Part shown: positions 45,705 through 54,889 of the stretch, one piece after another
How positions within the stretch are numbered: the first letter of the stretch is position 1
How the letters are laid out: every line of letters starts with the position of its first letter
NCBI GenBank assembly: GCA_018241025.1
Contig: JAFEEQ010000004.1
Coordinates: 310,001 to 374,000 of the forward strand
Reading direction: 5' to 3'
From: Pseudomonadota bacterium
GTDB lineage: Bacteria; Pseudomonadota; Alphaproteobacteria; Micropepsales; Micropepsaceae
Length of the DNA stretch: 64,000 nt
The notes under the pieces: model-generated
The model's input: only the letters and a program-made list of their open reading frames with translations
What the model was told of the DNA's origin: nothing
Databases searched by the model: none
Translations under genes and position numbers: made by a program

Positions 45705-45733
45705 AACTAGGACCGGGGGGACCGCCCTGTCAA
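45705..45733 (-). promoter_or_regulatory. predicted etfB operon promoter
   Basis: Minus strand TTGACA (45733-45728), exact 17-base spacer, CTAGTT (45710-45705). The -35 is perfect; the -10 resembles the alphaproteobacterial CTATAT. Predicted start near 45698 leaves an 89-base leader before etfB. Confidence 0.45.
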
Positions 45734-45888
45734 CGAAGGGCAATTCCGGTTTCGTTGAGGAAACGAGTCCCCGAATTGCTGGCAAAAATTGTGTGCAGTG
45801 CAGCAAAATGACAAACCGCGTCATTCCGCCGCACAGTTGAAGACGGGTCTCTTTTCGGTGGTTCCGGGCCGCGCGGCAGACGCGCCGG

Positions 45889-46254
45889 TTACTTCAGGGT
45901 CGCGAGATAGGCAACGACATCCTCGGCCTGATGGGGATTGGAGATGCCGGCGAAGGTCATCTTGGTGCCCGGAACGACTTTGGCCGGCCCCATCACCCAG
46001 GACTTCAGCTTGTCGGCGGTCCAGGTGATGTTCGAACGCTTCAGCGCCCCGGAATACGCATAGCTCGGCAGCGATGCCGCCTTGCGCCCGACGACGCCGA
46101 AGAGGTTGGGGCCAAGACCGTTCGGGCCGCCCTTGGTCGTGGTGTGGCAGATCGCGCAGCGCGCAAAGATCGTCTTTCCGTTGCCGGCGTCGGCGGCCAT
46201 GGCGGACGGTGCGGCCAGCAGCATCGCGGCCGTCAGAATGAGCAACTTGCGCAT
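45889..46254 (-). CDS. soluble cytochrome c (c2/c-552 type)
   Basis: 121 residues with signal peptide (MRKLLILTAAMLLAAPSAMAAD). Single heme site CAICH (about 33-37) and Met ligand in GTKMTFAGI near the C-terminus. Similar short class I cytochromes carry electrons between bc1 and oxidases. Isolated gene; upstream 279-base gap toward etfB. Confidence 0.92.
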   Translation of the reverse strand: MRKLLILTAAMLLAAPSAMAADAGNGKTIFARCAICHTTTKGGPNGLGPNLFGVVGRKAASLPSYAYSGALKRSNITWTADKLKSWVMGPAKVVPGTKMTFAGISNPHQAEDVVAYLATLK

Positions 46255-46341
46255 GGGCTATCTCCTCGGTTGGCGGGAGACTCATACCGGCCGCCGCGGC
46301 TTGGCAAGCGCCGCGAGATCGCATGCGCCGACCGGTCGCGG

Positions 46342-46752
46342 TCAGTGCGTGTCGCCGGATTTCGCTGTCTCGATCGCGGCACGGAAGGCGATGGGATCGG
46401 CGATGGTCGGCAGATCCACATGGTCGACGCCGGTGCCTTCGATCCGGAGCGAACCGAACCCGAACAGCCGGCCCCAGAAGCTCTGGTTCACCCGCACGCC
46501 TTCGATGTTGTGCAGCGCGACCTCATAGGTGTTGAGCCGGAACAGCCCTTCCTTCTGGACGAAGCGATGGGTGGTCACGCCGATTTCGGTGGTCCATTTG
46601 CGTACCATCATCGAGACGAAGATGACGATGCCGATGATGAAGATGCCGAGGAAGATCAGCGCCAGCCAGGCCTTGGCGGTGTACCACCAGTGGAAATGCG
46701 CGCGCGCAACCAGCCGCTCGCCATCGCCAAGCGATTGCTCGATGTAACCCAT
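46342..46752 (-). CDS. bacterial PH-domain membrane protein (YdbS/DUF304)
   Basis: 136 residues. After HWWYTAKAWLALIFLGIFIIGIVIFVSMM (a long hydrophobic segment, one or two helices) comes a bPH_2 domain: GVTTHRFVQKEGLFRLNTYEVALHNIEGV. Function unknown. ATG at 46752 chosen; the frame's TTG three bases earlier is less likely. Confidence 0.82.
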   Translation of the reverse strand: MGYIEQSLGDGERLVARAHFHWWYTAKAWLALIFLGIFIIGIVIFVSMMVRKWTTEIGVTTHRFVQKEGLFRLNTYEVALHNIEGVRVNQSFWGRLFGFGSLRIEGTGVDHVDLPTIADPIAFRAAIETAKSGDTH

Positions 46753-46877
46753 CAATTCCTCCGAAGGGGCTGGCCCGGACGGACCAACAACGTTGACATC
46801 ATGTAATCCTGCTTTGGCTCAGGTCCAGCCCGTGGAAGCGTCTTTCTTCCGCCGTGGTTCCCCGCGATCCTGTCACA

Positions 46878-47408
46878 ATGACCGCCCGTTACGTTCTCGT
46901 TTCCGGTCCGCCCGGCGCCGGCAAGACCACGCTTGCGCGACCGCTGGCTCGTGCGCTCGGTTTTGCGCTTCTCTGCAAGGACGACATCAAGGAGCCGCTG
47001 TACAGCGTGCTGGCCGGTGACCGCTTCGATCCCGACGCCTCGCGCCGCATCGGGATTGCTGCCTGGGAGGCGTTCTGGTCGCTTGCACCGCATTTCCCGC
47101 GGGCCGTTCTCGAAGCGAACTTCCATCGCGACAGCGCCTATGAGCGCGACCGCGTCGCTGCGCTGCCGGGGCAGGTCATCGAAGTCTATTGCCGCTGCCC
47201 GCCGGCCGAAGTCGTGCGCCGTTTCACCGAGCGCGCGGTGCGGCCCGGCCATCATCCCGCGCACTATGCCGGCACGATCGGCGAAGACCTGGTAACGCGC
47301 GACTTCGGCGCGCCGATCGGGTTCGGCTCGGTAATTGAGGCCGACACGTCCGGCGAGACCGATATCGCAGGTCTCGCCGCCCGGATTGAAAGTCTCTGGA
47401 AGGACTGA
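46878..47408 (+). CDS. P-loop nucleotide kinase-like protein
   Basis: 176 residues. Walker A SGPPGAGKTTLARPLARALG (about 8-27), KDDIKEPLY after it and an Arg-rich lid segment RRFTERAVRPGHHP. Resembles gluconate/chloramphenicol-type small kinases and AAA_33 proteins; the substrate is unknown. ATG at 46878; GTG at 46854 is weaker. No partner gene nearby suggests a toxin-zeta role. Confidence 0.8.
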   Translation: MTARYVLVSGPPGAGKTTLARPLARALGFALLCKDDIKEPLYSVLAGDRFDPDASRRIGIAAWEAFWSLAPHFPRAVLEANFHRDSAYERDRVAALPGQVIEVYCRCPPAEVVRRFTERAVRPGHHPAHYAGTIGEDLVTRDFGAPIGFGSVIEADTSGETDIAGLAARIESLWKD

Positions 47409-47412
47409 CCTG

Positions 47413-47766
47413 TTAGTCGAGATCGACTCGGCCGCTGCGGCCCGTCGGAACGAAAATCGCGATGCAATGTCCGCGACGGTCGGTCGAGACCCAGGGATGA
47501 CCGGCATAGGTCTGTTGCTCGACCCGTTCGCCCGGGCGCAGCGTCGAATAGAGCACGCGCCGTCCGTCGAAGTTGATCCAGAACAGTTTGCGCAACCCGT
47601 CGGACTCATTGCGGAACCACAGTGTCGTCGCGCGTGTCGAGCGTTGGGCGACCATTTCGCGCTCCATGCCGCAGGGCCGCATCCGGACCGGCGGCGCGGC
47701 GGCGGCGGAATTGGCCAGTAGCGCCGCCCCTGCGGCCGCAAGAACAAGTCTTCCTGCAAATGTCAT
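47413..47766 (-). CDS. exported protein with a VHL beta-domain-like fold
   Basis: 117 residues, signal peptide (LVLAAAGAALLANSAAAA) and a C-terminal domain (about 48-108) strikingly like the beta domain of the von Hippel-Lindau protein: WFRNESDG, LFWINFDGRRVLYSTLRPGE and TYAGHPWVSTDRRG...AIFVP. The hydroxyproline-pocket residues of human VHL (Tyr98, Ser111, His115, Trp117) correspond to Tyr73, Thr86, His90 and Trp92. Here there is no alpha domain for elongin binding, so it is a stand-alone periplasmic domain. Ligand unknown. Bacterial VHL-like domains exist in Pfam, from memory. Confidence 0.8.
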   Translation of the reverse strand: MTFAGRLVLAAAGAALLANSAAAAPPVRMRPCGMEREMVAQRSTRATTLWFRNESDGLRKLFWINFDGRRVLYSTLRPGERVEQQTYAGHPWVSTDRRGHCIAIFVPTGRSGRVDLD

Positions 47767-47774
47767 TTCGAGTA

Positions 47775-47799
47775 CTCCCCAAATTCAGACTATGGGGAG
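47775..47799. terminator. hairpin between the VHL-like gene and ftsK
   Basis: CTCCCCA (47775-47781) and TGGGGAG (47793-47799) pair perfectly over an 11-base loop. It lies downstream of ftsK on its strand (before the VHL-like start), so it may end the ftsK transcript. No T-run. Confidence 0.35.
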
Positions 47800-47824
47800 A
47801 GCCTAGAAGGCGATGGCCCGCCGA

Positions 47825-50260
47825 TCAATCTTCGCCGTGATCCGGCAGCAGGACCTCGCGCAGACCCTTGTGGTTCGGCCGCGAGACGACGCCGTCCTGC
47901 TCCATGCGCTCGATCAGACTTGCGGCCTTGTTGTAGCCGATCTGCAGGCGGCGCTGGAGGTACGACGTCGTCGCCTTGCGCTCGCGTGCGACGATGGCGA
48001 GCGCCTTGTCGTAGAGATCGTCGCCCGATTGCGAATTGCCCTCGCTCATCATCGCATAGGGATCGTCGCCGGGCTCGTCCGGTTCTTCGGTGACTGCGTC
48101 GAGATATTCCGGCGTACCCTGGGTCTTCAGGAAGCGCACGACGTCCTCGACTTCGTGGTCGGAGACGAAGGGGCCGTGGATGCGGCGGATACGCCCGCCG
48201 GCCATCATGTAGAGCATGTCGCCCTGGCCCAGCAGCTGCTCGGCGCCCTGTTCGCCGAGGATGGTGCGGCTGTCGATCTTCGAGGTGACCTGGAACGAGA
48301 TGCGGGTCGGGAAGTTCGCCTTGATCGTGCCGGTGATGACATCGACCGAGGGGCGCTGCGTCGCCGCGATCAGGTGCAGGCCCGCGGCGCGCGCCATCTG
48401 CGCCAGACGCTGGATCGCGCCTTCGATTTCCTTGCCCGAAATCATCATCAGGTCGGCCATCTCGTCGACCACGATCACGATGAACGGCATCGGCTCGAGC
48501 TCGAGCATTTCGTCTTCGTAGACGGGCTTGCCGGTCTCGCGGTCGAAGCCGGTCTGCACGGTGCGCTTGAGGGTCTCGCCTTTTTCCTTGGCCTTGCGGA
48601 CGCGCTCGTTGAACGCTTCGACGCCACGTACGCCGAGCTTCGACATCTTGCGGTAGCGGTCTTCCATCTCGCGCACCGCCCATTTGAGCGCGACGACGGC
48701 TTTCTTGGGATCGGTCACGACCGGTGAGAGCAGATGCGGGATGCCGTCATAGACGGAGAGTTCGAGCATCTTGGGATCGATCATGATCAGGCGGCACTGC
48801 TGCGGCGTCAGCCGGTAGAGCAGCGACAGGATCATGGTGTTGAGGCCGACCGACTTGCCCGAGCCAGTGGTGCCGGCGACGAGCAAGTGGGGCATCTTGG
48901 CGAGGTCTGCCATGACGGGCTCGCCGCCGATGGTCTTGCCGAGTGCGAGCGTCAGCGGTGCGCGGGCCTTGTCGTATTCGCCGCTCGCCATCATCTCGCG
49001 CAGATAGACGGTTTCGCGTGTGTGGTTCGGAAGCTCGATGCCGATCACGTTGCGGCCCGGGATCACCGCGATACGCGCGGCGACCGCCGACATCGAGCGG
49101 GCGACGTCGTCGGACAGGCTGATCACGCGGCTCGATTTCACGCCCGCGGCAGGCTCGAATTCGTAGAGCGTCACGACCGGGCCGGGCCGGACGGCCATGA
49201 TGCGGCCTTTGACGCCGAAATCGGTCAGCACCGCTTCCAGCATGCGGGCGTTTTCTTCGAGCGCCTCGTCGGATTGTGCCTGCTCGTCATGGACGACGAC
49301 CGGTTCTGCCAGAAGGCTGAGGGATGGCAGCTGGTATTCGCCACTGACCAGATCGAAGGCTGGCTGGCGCTGGCGTTTGCCGGTCGCGGCCGCCTTGCGC
49401 GCTTCCTCGCGCTTGACGCGGTTCTCGCGGCGTTCGGCAAGCTTGGTGGCAGCAATCGGCTCCGGCGCGACACTCAGGGCATAGGCGGCATCGTCATCCT
49501 CGGATGTCTCGTCGGCCTCGTATTCCGGCTCGTCGTCCTCTTCGTCGTATTCCTTCGTTTTGCGGAACGAGAAGGTCGGCATCTTCAGCATCGATCCGAG
49601 CCAGAAGAACCCGGCGGGGATATTCGCCGCCGCGCGCAGCACGGGCTTCAGCCGCAGACCGGTCGCGAGGAAGGCGAGCGGTAAGCCGGCGATCATCAGC
49701 AGGACCGGCATCGCAAGGCCGATCCAGCCCTGGCCATAGACGTCACCGACATGGGCCGAAAGCTTGGCGGCGGCGATCCCGATCAGCCCGCCATCGCCGG
49801 CGGGCAGGGCGGTGAGTTGCGGAAAAATCCCAAGGCCGGCGGCGACCAGCACGGTGCCGAACGGCCATGCAAAGCCACGCCACAGCACCCGGCGCAGCGT
49901 ATGTCCGCGCATCGCGACATAACCCCAGGTCAGCAGCGGCAGCAGTACGAATACGGCGGCGAGACCGAAGGCCTGCAACAGGATGTCGGCCGCCATCGCG
50001 CCCAATCCACCGAGCAGATTCGATGGCGGAACGCCCGTCGCATTGTTGAGACTCGCATCGGTCGAGTCGTAGGTCAGTAGCGCAAGAAGCGCCGCGAGGC
50101 CGCTCAGCATCAGCACGATGCCGGCACCGCGCATGATCAGGATCTCGAGCAGCCGCCCCATGGACCGGCGCGCATCGGCCAGGGCGTCGGCCATCGCCGC
50201 GCCGCGCGAGCGCGGTTGATAGACGCCGCCTGCCATGATGCGACGCTGCGCCTGGCTCAT
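47825..50260 (-). CDS. ftsK: DNA translocase FtsK
   Basis: Pumps DNA during chromosome segregation at the septum. 811 residues: four N-terminal membrane helices (GIVLMLSGLAALLALLTY through GLPLAFLATGL), an acidic linker (EYDEEDDEPEYEADETSEDDD), then the motor with Walker A TGSGKSVGLNT and Walker B IVIVVDEMADLM, and the C-terminal gamma winged helix (LAIVARERKATTSYLQRRLQIG). ATG at 50260 overlaps the aminotransferase stop (ATGA). KOPS reading is conserved from memory, not tested. Confidence 0.95.
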   Translation of the reverse strand: MSQAQRRIMAGGVYQPRSRGAAMADALADARRSMGRLLEILIMRGAGIVLMLSGLAALLALLTYDSTDASLNNATGVPPSNLLGGLGAMAADILLQAFGLAAVFVLLPLLTWGYVAMRGHTLRRVLWRGFAWPFGTVLVAAGLGIFPQLTALPAGDGGLIGIAAAKLSAHVGDVYGQGWIGLAMPVLLMIAGLPLAFLATGLRLKPVLRAAANIPAGFFWLGSMLKMPTFSFRKTKEYDEEDDEPEYEADETSEDDDAAYALSVAPEPIAATKLAERRENRVKREEARKAAATGKRQRQPAFDLVSGEYQLPSLSLLAEPVVVHDEQAQSDEALEENARMLEAVLTDFGVKGRIMAVRPGPVVTLYEFEPAAGVKSSRVISLSDDVARSMSAVAARIAVIPGRNVIGIELPNHTRETVYLREMMASGEYDKARAPLTLALGKTIGGEPVMADLAKMPHLLVAGTTGSGKSVGLNTMILSLLYRLTPQQCRLIMIDPKMLELSVYDGIPHLLSPVVTDPKKAVVALKWAVREMEDRYRKMSKLGVRGVEAFNERVRKAKEKGETLKRTVQTGFDRETGKPVYEDEMLELEPMPFIVIVVDEMADLMMISGKEIEGAIQRLAQMARAAGLHLIAATQRPSVDVITGTIKANFPTRISFQVTSKIDSRTILGEQGAEQLLGQGDMLYMMAGGRIRRIHGPFVSDHEVEDVVRFLKTQGTPEYLDAVTEEPDEPGDDPYAMMSEGNSQSGDDLYDKALAIVARERKATTSYLQRRLQIGYNKAASLIERMEQDGVVSRPNHKGLREVLLPDHGED

Positions 50261-51447
50261 TCTGTCTCCAGCACCGGAACCATCCTGTCGAGTGCCGTCA
50301 AAATGGTTGACAGGTCGTTAACGAGCGCTACCCGGATGTAGGAAAAGCCAGGGTTTGACTGGCTTTTCCCGAGCTCGGATTCGCGGCCCATATACGCGCC
50401 GGGCAGCACCCGCACCCCCGCTTCGCGCCACAGCCGAAGGGCAAATTTCTCGCCATTGCCGACATCGAGCCAGAGGAAGAACCCGGCTTCCGGCATACGG
50501 AAGCCACTACGGTTGCCAAGCACACGGCGGGAGGCGGCGAATTTCTCCTGATAGCCGGCGCGATTGGCTGCGACATGGCTTTCGTCGCTCCATGCCGCTG
50601 CGCTCGCCGCCAGGATCGGCATCGCTACCTGGGGACCGGCATAGTTGCGGAACTGTCTGAAGCGCTCGATCAACTTTGCATTGCCGGCGACGATCCCGGA
50701 GCGCAATCCAGGAAGTCCGGAGCGCTTGGACAGCGAGTGAAAGGTCAGCAGCCGCTCATAGGGCGCGCTTCGCATCGGCAGGGCGTTCGCCGGCGGATGG
50801 TCGAGGTAGATATCGGCGTAACACTCGTCTGCGAACACTGTGAAGTCGTATTGGTCGGCGAGTGCGAACAATGTTCGCCAATACTCCGGCGAGGCGCAGG
50901 CGCCTTCCGGATTGGACGGCGAGCAGATGTATACCGCCGCCGTACGCTCGAGCAGTGTTTTTGGGAGCGATGCGTAGTCGGGCAGAAAGCCGGTTGCTGC
51001 CGTTGCCGGCACGAAGACCGGCTCGGCCCCAGCTGACAGCGCCGCAGCCGCATAGCACTGATAAAACGGATTGGGGATCAGGATCGCCGGACGTTGTCCC
51101 GCCTTGGTCTGCGGCGTGACGATGAACGCGGCCAGGAACAACCCCTCGCGCGTCCCGTTCAGCGGCAGCAGGCTCGTGTCGGGATCGATGCCCGTCAGAC
51201 CGAAGCGCCGCGTCAGCCAACTGGCGGCTGCCTCGCGCCAGGCGGCGCTGCCGTTGATCGGCGGATAACTGCCGAAAGTGGCGGCATGCTTTGCCATTTC
51301 CTCCATGACGAACGGTGGCACCGCGCCATTCGGATCGCCGATGGCGAGACTGATCGGCGGCAGCCCCGGCTTGTGCGGATCGAGCAGCGTCGCCAGCTTG
51401 GCGAAGGCCGACGGTGGAAGTTCGGAGAGGCGGCCGGGGAAGAGCAT
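50257..51447 (-). CDS. class I/II aminotransferase, DapC-like
   Basis: 396 residues, fold type I PLP enzyme: LPLNGTREGLFLA, ICSPSNPEGACASPEYW, DECYADIYLDHPP, the PLP-lysine segment SLSKRSGLPGLRSG and the C-terminal RVLPGAYMG. Resembles N-succinyldiaminopimelate aminotransferase (lysine route), which would complement lysA and asd in this window; the specificity is inference. Four-base overlap with ftsK, and 111 bases downstream of amtB. Confidence 0.85.
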   Translation of the reverse strand: MLFPGRLSELPPSAFAKLATLLDPHKPGLPPISLAIGDPNGAVPPFVMEEMAKHAATFGSYPPINGSAAWREAAASWLTRRFGLTGIDPDTSLLPLNGTREGLFLAAFIVTPQTKAGQRPAILIPNPFYQCYAAAALSAGAEPVFVPATAATGFLPDYASLPKTLLERTAAVYICSPSNPEGACASPEYWRTLFALADQYDFTVFADECYADIYLDHPPANALPMRSAPYERLLTFHSLSKRSGLPGLRSGIVAGNAKLIERFRQFRNYAGPQVAMPILAASAAAWSDESHVAANRAGYQEKFAASRRVLGNRSGFRMPEAGFFLWLDVGNGEKFALRLWREAGVRVLPGAYMGRESELGKSQSNPGFSYIRVALVNDLSTILTALDRMVPVLETE

Positions 51448-51558
51448 GGCCGGGAGTCTAACCTTCGCCCCCGCCTGCCGTCGATGTCCGGACGCAAAAA
51501 GGGCGCCGGTTGCCCGGCGCCCAAGTTGCTACAGAGGGAACTAGCCTTGCACGGGGGA

Positions 51559-52890
51559 TCAGCCGTGCACGGTTTCTCCGTGGAGGTTGATGTCGAGACC
51601 CTCGACCTCGACCTCACGCGAGACTCGCAGACCCACGACCATGTCGATGATCTTCAGGAGGATGAAGGTCGCGATCGCGCAGTACACGAACACGCCGACC
51701 ACGTCGTAGACCTGGATCAGCATCTGTCCGGGATTGCCGTCGATCAGCCAGCCCTTGCCCAGGCTGTTGATCGCGCTGTTGGCGAACACGCCGGTGAGAA
51801 GGGCGCCGAGCGCGCCGCCCACGCCATGCACGCCCCAGGCGTCGAGGCTGTCGTCGTAGCCGAACAGCTTCTTCATCCACACCGCCGAGAGGTAGCAGAC
51901 CACACCCGCTGCGATGCCGATGAGCAGCGCACCGACCGGATCGACGAAGCCCGATGCCGGGGTGATCGCCACAAGACCGGCAACCGCGCCGGAGATCATG
52001 CCGAGCACCGAAGGCTTGCGGGTGATGATCCACTCCGCGAACATCCAGGCGAGCGATGCAGCCGCGGTCGCGATCTGGGTCGCTGCCGCCGCCATGCCGG
52101 CGTTGACGTTCGAGGTGACAGCCGAACCGGCGTTGAAGCCGAACCAGCCGACCCACAGGAGCGAGGCGCCGATGACGCTGAGCACGAGGTTGTGCGGCGC
52201 CATGTTCTCGGTTCCGTAACCCGTGCGCTTTCCAAGCACGAGGCAGGCAACGAGCGCCGCGGTACCGGCGTTCAGATGCACGACCGAGCCGCCGGCATAG
52301 TCAAGCGCGCCCATCGAACCGAGCCAGCCGCCGCCCCAGACCCAGTGGGCGATCGGGCAGTAGACGAGGAGCAGCCAGAGCGACATGAACCACATGAAGG
52401 CCGAGAACTTCATGCGGTCCGCGATCGCGCCGGCAATCAGCGCCGGAGTGATGATCGCGAAGGTCATCTGGAAGAACATGTAGACCGACTCGGGGATCGT
52501 ACCGGCCAGACCGTTGACCGAAGTCAGAGTCATCTTGCCGAGCAGGAACTGGTCGAAGCTGCCGATGAACTGGTTGAGCTGCGAGTCCGGGTTGGTCGTG
52601 AAGGCGATCGAATAACCGATGATCATCCACAGGACGGTGATGATGCAGGTCGCGCCGAAGCTTTGCGCCATCGTCGCGAGCACGTTCTTCTTGCGCACCA
52701 TGCCGCCGTAGAACAGCGCCAGGCCCGGAATGGTCATCATCAGGACGAGCGCGCTGGAGGTCAGCATCCAGGCGGTATCGCCGGTGTCGATCTTCGGCGC
52801 GTCCGCAAATGCGGGCATGATCGTCATTGCGGTGGCGCCAAGAGCGGCCGCCGCTCCTACCCCCAATCGCTTCAGTTTGGTGAAACTCAT
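51559..52890 (-). CDS. amtB: ammonium transporter
   Basis: 443 residues, 11 membrane helices plus a cleaved signal sequence (TAMTIMPAFADAP). Conserved pore motifs: SVVHLNAGTAALVACLVLGKRTGYG and WGVHGVGGALGALLTG, supplying the twin His of the channel. Moves ammonium across the inner membrane and is gated by GlnK. GGAG precedes the ATG at 52890. 38 bases after glnK, same transcript. Confidence 0.96.
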   Translation of the reverse strand: MSFTKLKRLGVGAAAALGATAMTIMPAFADAPKIDTGDTAWMLTSSALVLMMTIPGLALFYGGMVRKKNVLATMAQSFGATCIITVLWMIIGYSIAFTTNPDSQLNQFIGSFDQFLLGKMTLTSVNGLAGTIPESVYMFFQMTFAIITPALIAGAIADRMKFSAFMWFMSLWLLLVYCPIAHWVWGGGWLGSMGALDYAGGSVVHLNAGTAALVACLVLGKRTGYGTENMAPHNLVLSVIGASLLWVGWFGFNAGSAVTSNVNAGMAAAATQIATAAASLAWMFAEWIITRKPSVLGMISGAVAGLVAITPASGFVDPVGALLIGIAAGVVCYLSAVWMKKLFGYDDSLDAWGVHGVGGALGALLTGVFANSAINSLGKGWLIDGNPGQMLIQVYDVVGVFVYCAIATFILLKIIDMVVGLRVSREVEVEGLDINLHGETVHG

Positions 52891-52928
52891 TTCGGTACTC
52901 CCCTTTCTTGATCCCAATAGGCGCGCCT

Positions 52929-53333
<405 letters not shown>

Positions 53334-53335
53334 TC

Positions 53336-53351
53336 ATCAAGAACCGTGCCG
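53336..53351 (-). promoter_or_regulatory. sigma-54-like promoter candidate for glnK
   Basis: Minus strand reads CGGCACG-GTTC-TTGAT, against the consensus TGGCACG-N4-TTGCA. The -24 GG is intact; the -12 GC is GA, so it is imperfect. Predicted start near 53325 leaves about 58 bases before the glnK ATG. NtrC-activated sigma-54 transcription of glnK-amtB is the known pattern. Confidence 0.35.
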
Positions 53352-53451
53352 CGACGCAGCGAAATGGCGATGCGTTGATTCAAAAGGGAATTTTCTGTCC
53401 GGCCGGGCCAACCGCCCTATGGCGCTTCACATATTTGCCACTTTTCCATGC

Positions 53452-53486
53452 GCATATATTCGTGTGCATATATTTTGTGCACAAAA
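53452..53486. promoter_or_regulatory. direct repeat plus palindrome, putative operator
   Basis: GCATATATT occurs twice (53452-53460 and 53466-53474; 14-base period), immediately followed by the perfect 14-bp palindrome TTTTGTGCACAAAA (53473-53486). In DNA of this GC level such an AT-rich cluster is unexpected by chance. Confidence 0.45.
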
Positions 53487-53665
53487 GAACTGCAAAGGCG
53501 TGCGCGTCGGGGCAATGGCCGGTGCCATGGCCGGTCGGTCCCACCGAAAAACGCATTCAATGATCAAAATCTTGGGTTGCGACAGAATCGCCGGGCCAGA
53601 TATCGGCGCCTGAGCGAGACAATTTCCGCCGCGCATTTCGGCACTTGCCGTCCTAGGCTGTTTTC

Positions 53666-54889
53666 ATGAGCAGATGCGATGTGGTCGTCGGCGGCGGTGG
53701 CATGGTGGGCATGAGCCTCGCCATCGCCCTCGCGCGGGGCGGACTCGATGTGGTGGTTGCCGATCCGGTGCCCCAGTCGGCGGCGCTGGAGCCCAAATTC
53801 GACGGCCGCGTTTCGGCCCTGGCTTACGCGACCGTTCGCATGCTGACCGCGCTCGGCGTTTGGCAGCACATGGCGGAGCATGCCCAGCCGATCCGGGACA
53901 TCCTGGTCACCGATGCGCCACTCGGCGGCGAACCGTCACCATTCTCGCTGCACTTCGATCCCGCCGAGGTCGGTGCCGAGTCGCTCGGTCATATCGTCGA
54001 GAACCGTTACACGCGGGCCGCGCTCTTCACCGTGGCTGAAACGCTGCCCAATCTCCGCTTTGTCGCACCTGCGGCGATGACGGCGCTGAAGTCGGCGCCG
54101 AACGGCATCGTCGCGACGTTGGCGAATGGCGAAACTATCGAAGCGGCGATGGCCGTTGCCGCCGACGGGCGCGAGTCGCCGATGCGCGATGCGATGGGAT
54201 TGAAAGTCGTCGGTTGGTCCTATGCCCAATGGGGCATCGTCGCGACCGTCGAGCATGAAAAGCCGCACAACGGCGTCGCCTACGAGCACTTTCTGCCCTC
54301 GGGGCCATTTGCCATTCTGCCGATGACAGGCAACCGCTCGTCGCTGGTGTGGACAGAGCGCGAGGATCTCGCTCCTGCGATCCTCAAGCTCGATGACAAT
54401 GCGTTCCACGCTGAACTGTTCCGCAGATTCGGCGCGCATCTCGGTGCGATCAGAGCCGCGGGCCCGCGTTGGTCCTATCCTCTGAAATTCCATCTCGCCC
54501 GCGGCTTTGTGCAGCCGCGCTTCGCACTCTGCGGCGACTCGGCCCATGGAATTCATCCGATCGCCGGGCAGGGGCTCAATCTCGGCCTCAAGGATGCCGC
54601 CGCGCTCAGCGAAGTCGTTCTCGATGCCGCGCGTCTCGGTCTCGACATCGGCAATCTCGATACGCTGCGCAAATACGAGCGCTGGCGCCGCTTCGACTCG
54701 CTGGCGCTGTCGATCGCCACCGACGGTCTCAACCGCCTGTTTTCCAACGACATCGCGCCGCTCCGCGTGCTGCGAGATGTCGGAATGGGAATCGTCGATG
54801 CCATCGGTCCCGCGCGTCGCTTCTTCATGCGCCATGCCGGCGGTGACGTGGGAAAGCTGCCGCGCCTGATGAAGGGCAAGGCCGCCTAG
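53666..54889 (+). CDS. UbiH/UbiF/Coq6-family FAD monooxygenase
   Basis: 407 residues, ring hydroxylase of ubiquinone synthesis. FAD fold GGGGMVGMSLAIALARGG (about 8-25), middle motif DGRESPMRD, and the distal FAD motif LCGDSAHGIHPIAGQGLNLGLKDA (cut in two at the GD). Which ring position it hydroxylates cannot be told. ATG at 53666 follows the 398-base control region. Overlaps the convergent gene by four bases. Confidence 0.9.
   Translation: MSRCDVVVGGGGMVGMSLAIALARGGLDVVVADPVPQSAALEPKFDGRVSALAYATVRMLTALGVWQHMAEHAQPIRDILVTDAPLGGEPSPFSLHFDPAEVGAESLGHIVENRYTRAALFTVAETLPNLRFVAPAAMTALKSAPNGIVATLANGETIEAAMAVAADGRESPMRDAMGLKVVGWSYAQWGIVATVEHEKPHNGVAYEHFLPSGPFAILPMTGNRSSLVWTEREDLAPAILKLDDNAFHAELFRRFGAHLGAIRAAGPRWSYPLKFHLARGFVQPRFALCGDSAHGIHPIAGQGLNLGLKDAAALSEVVLDAARLGLDIGNLDTLRKYERWRRFDSLALSIATDGLNRLFSNDIAPLRVLRDVGMGIVDAIGPARRFFMRHAGGDVGKLPRLMKGKAA

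Noticed and set aside
46878..47408. Zeta-type toxin interpretation of the P-loop kinase
   Set aside because: No antitoxin gene is adjacent and the fold signature alone is generic for small kinases.
51094..52911. 605-residue frame antisense to amtB
   Set aside because: Highly charged His/Arg/Glu composition is the complement of a hydrophobic membrane gene, so it is a shadow.
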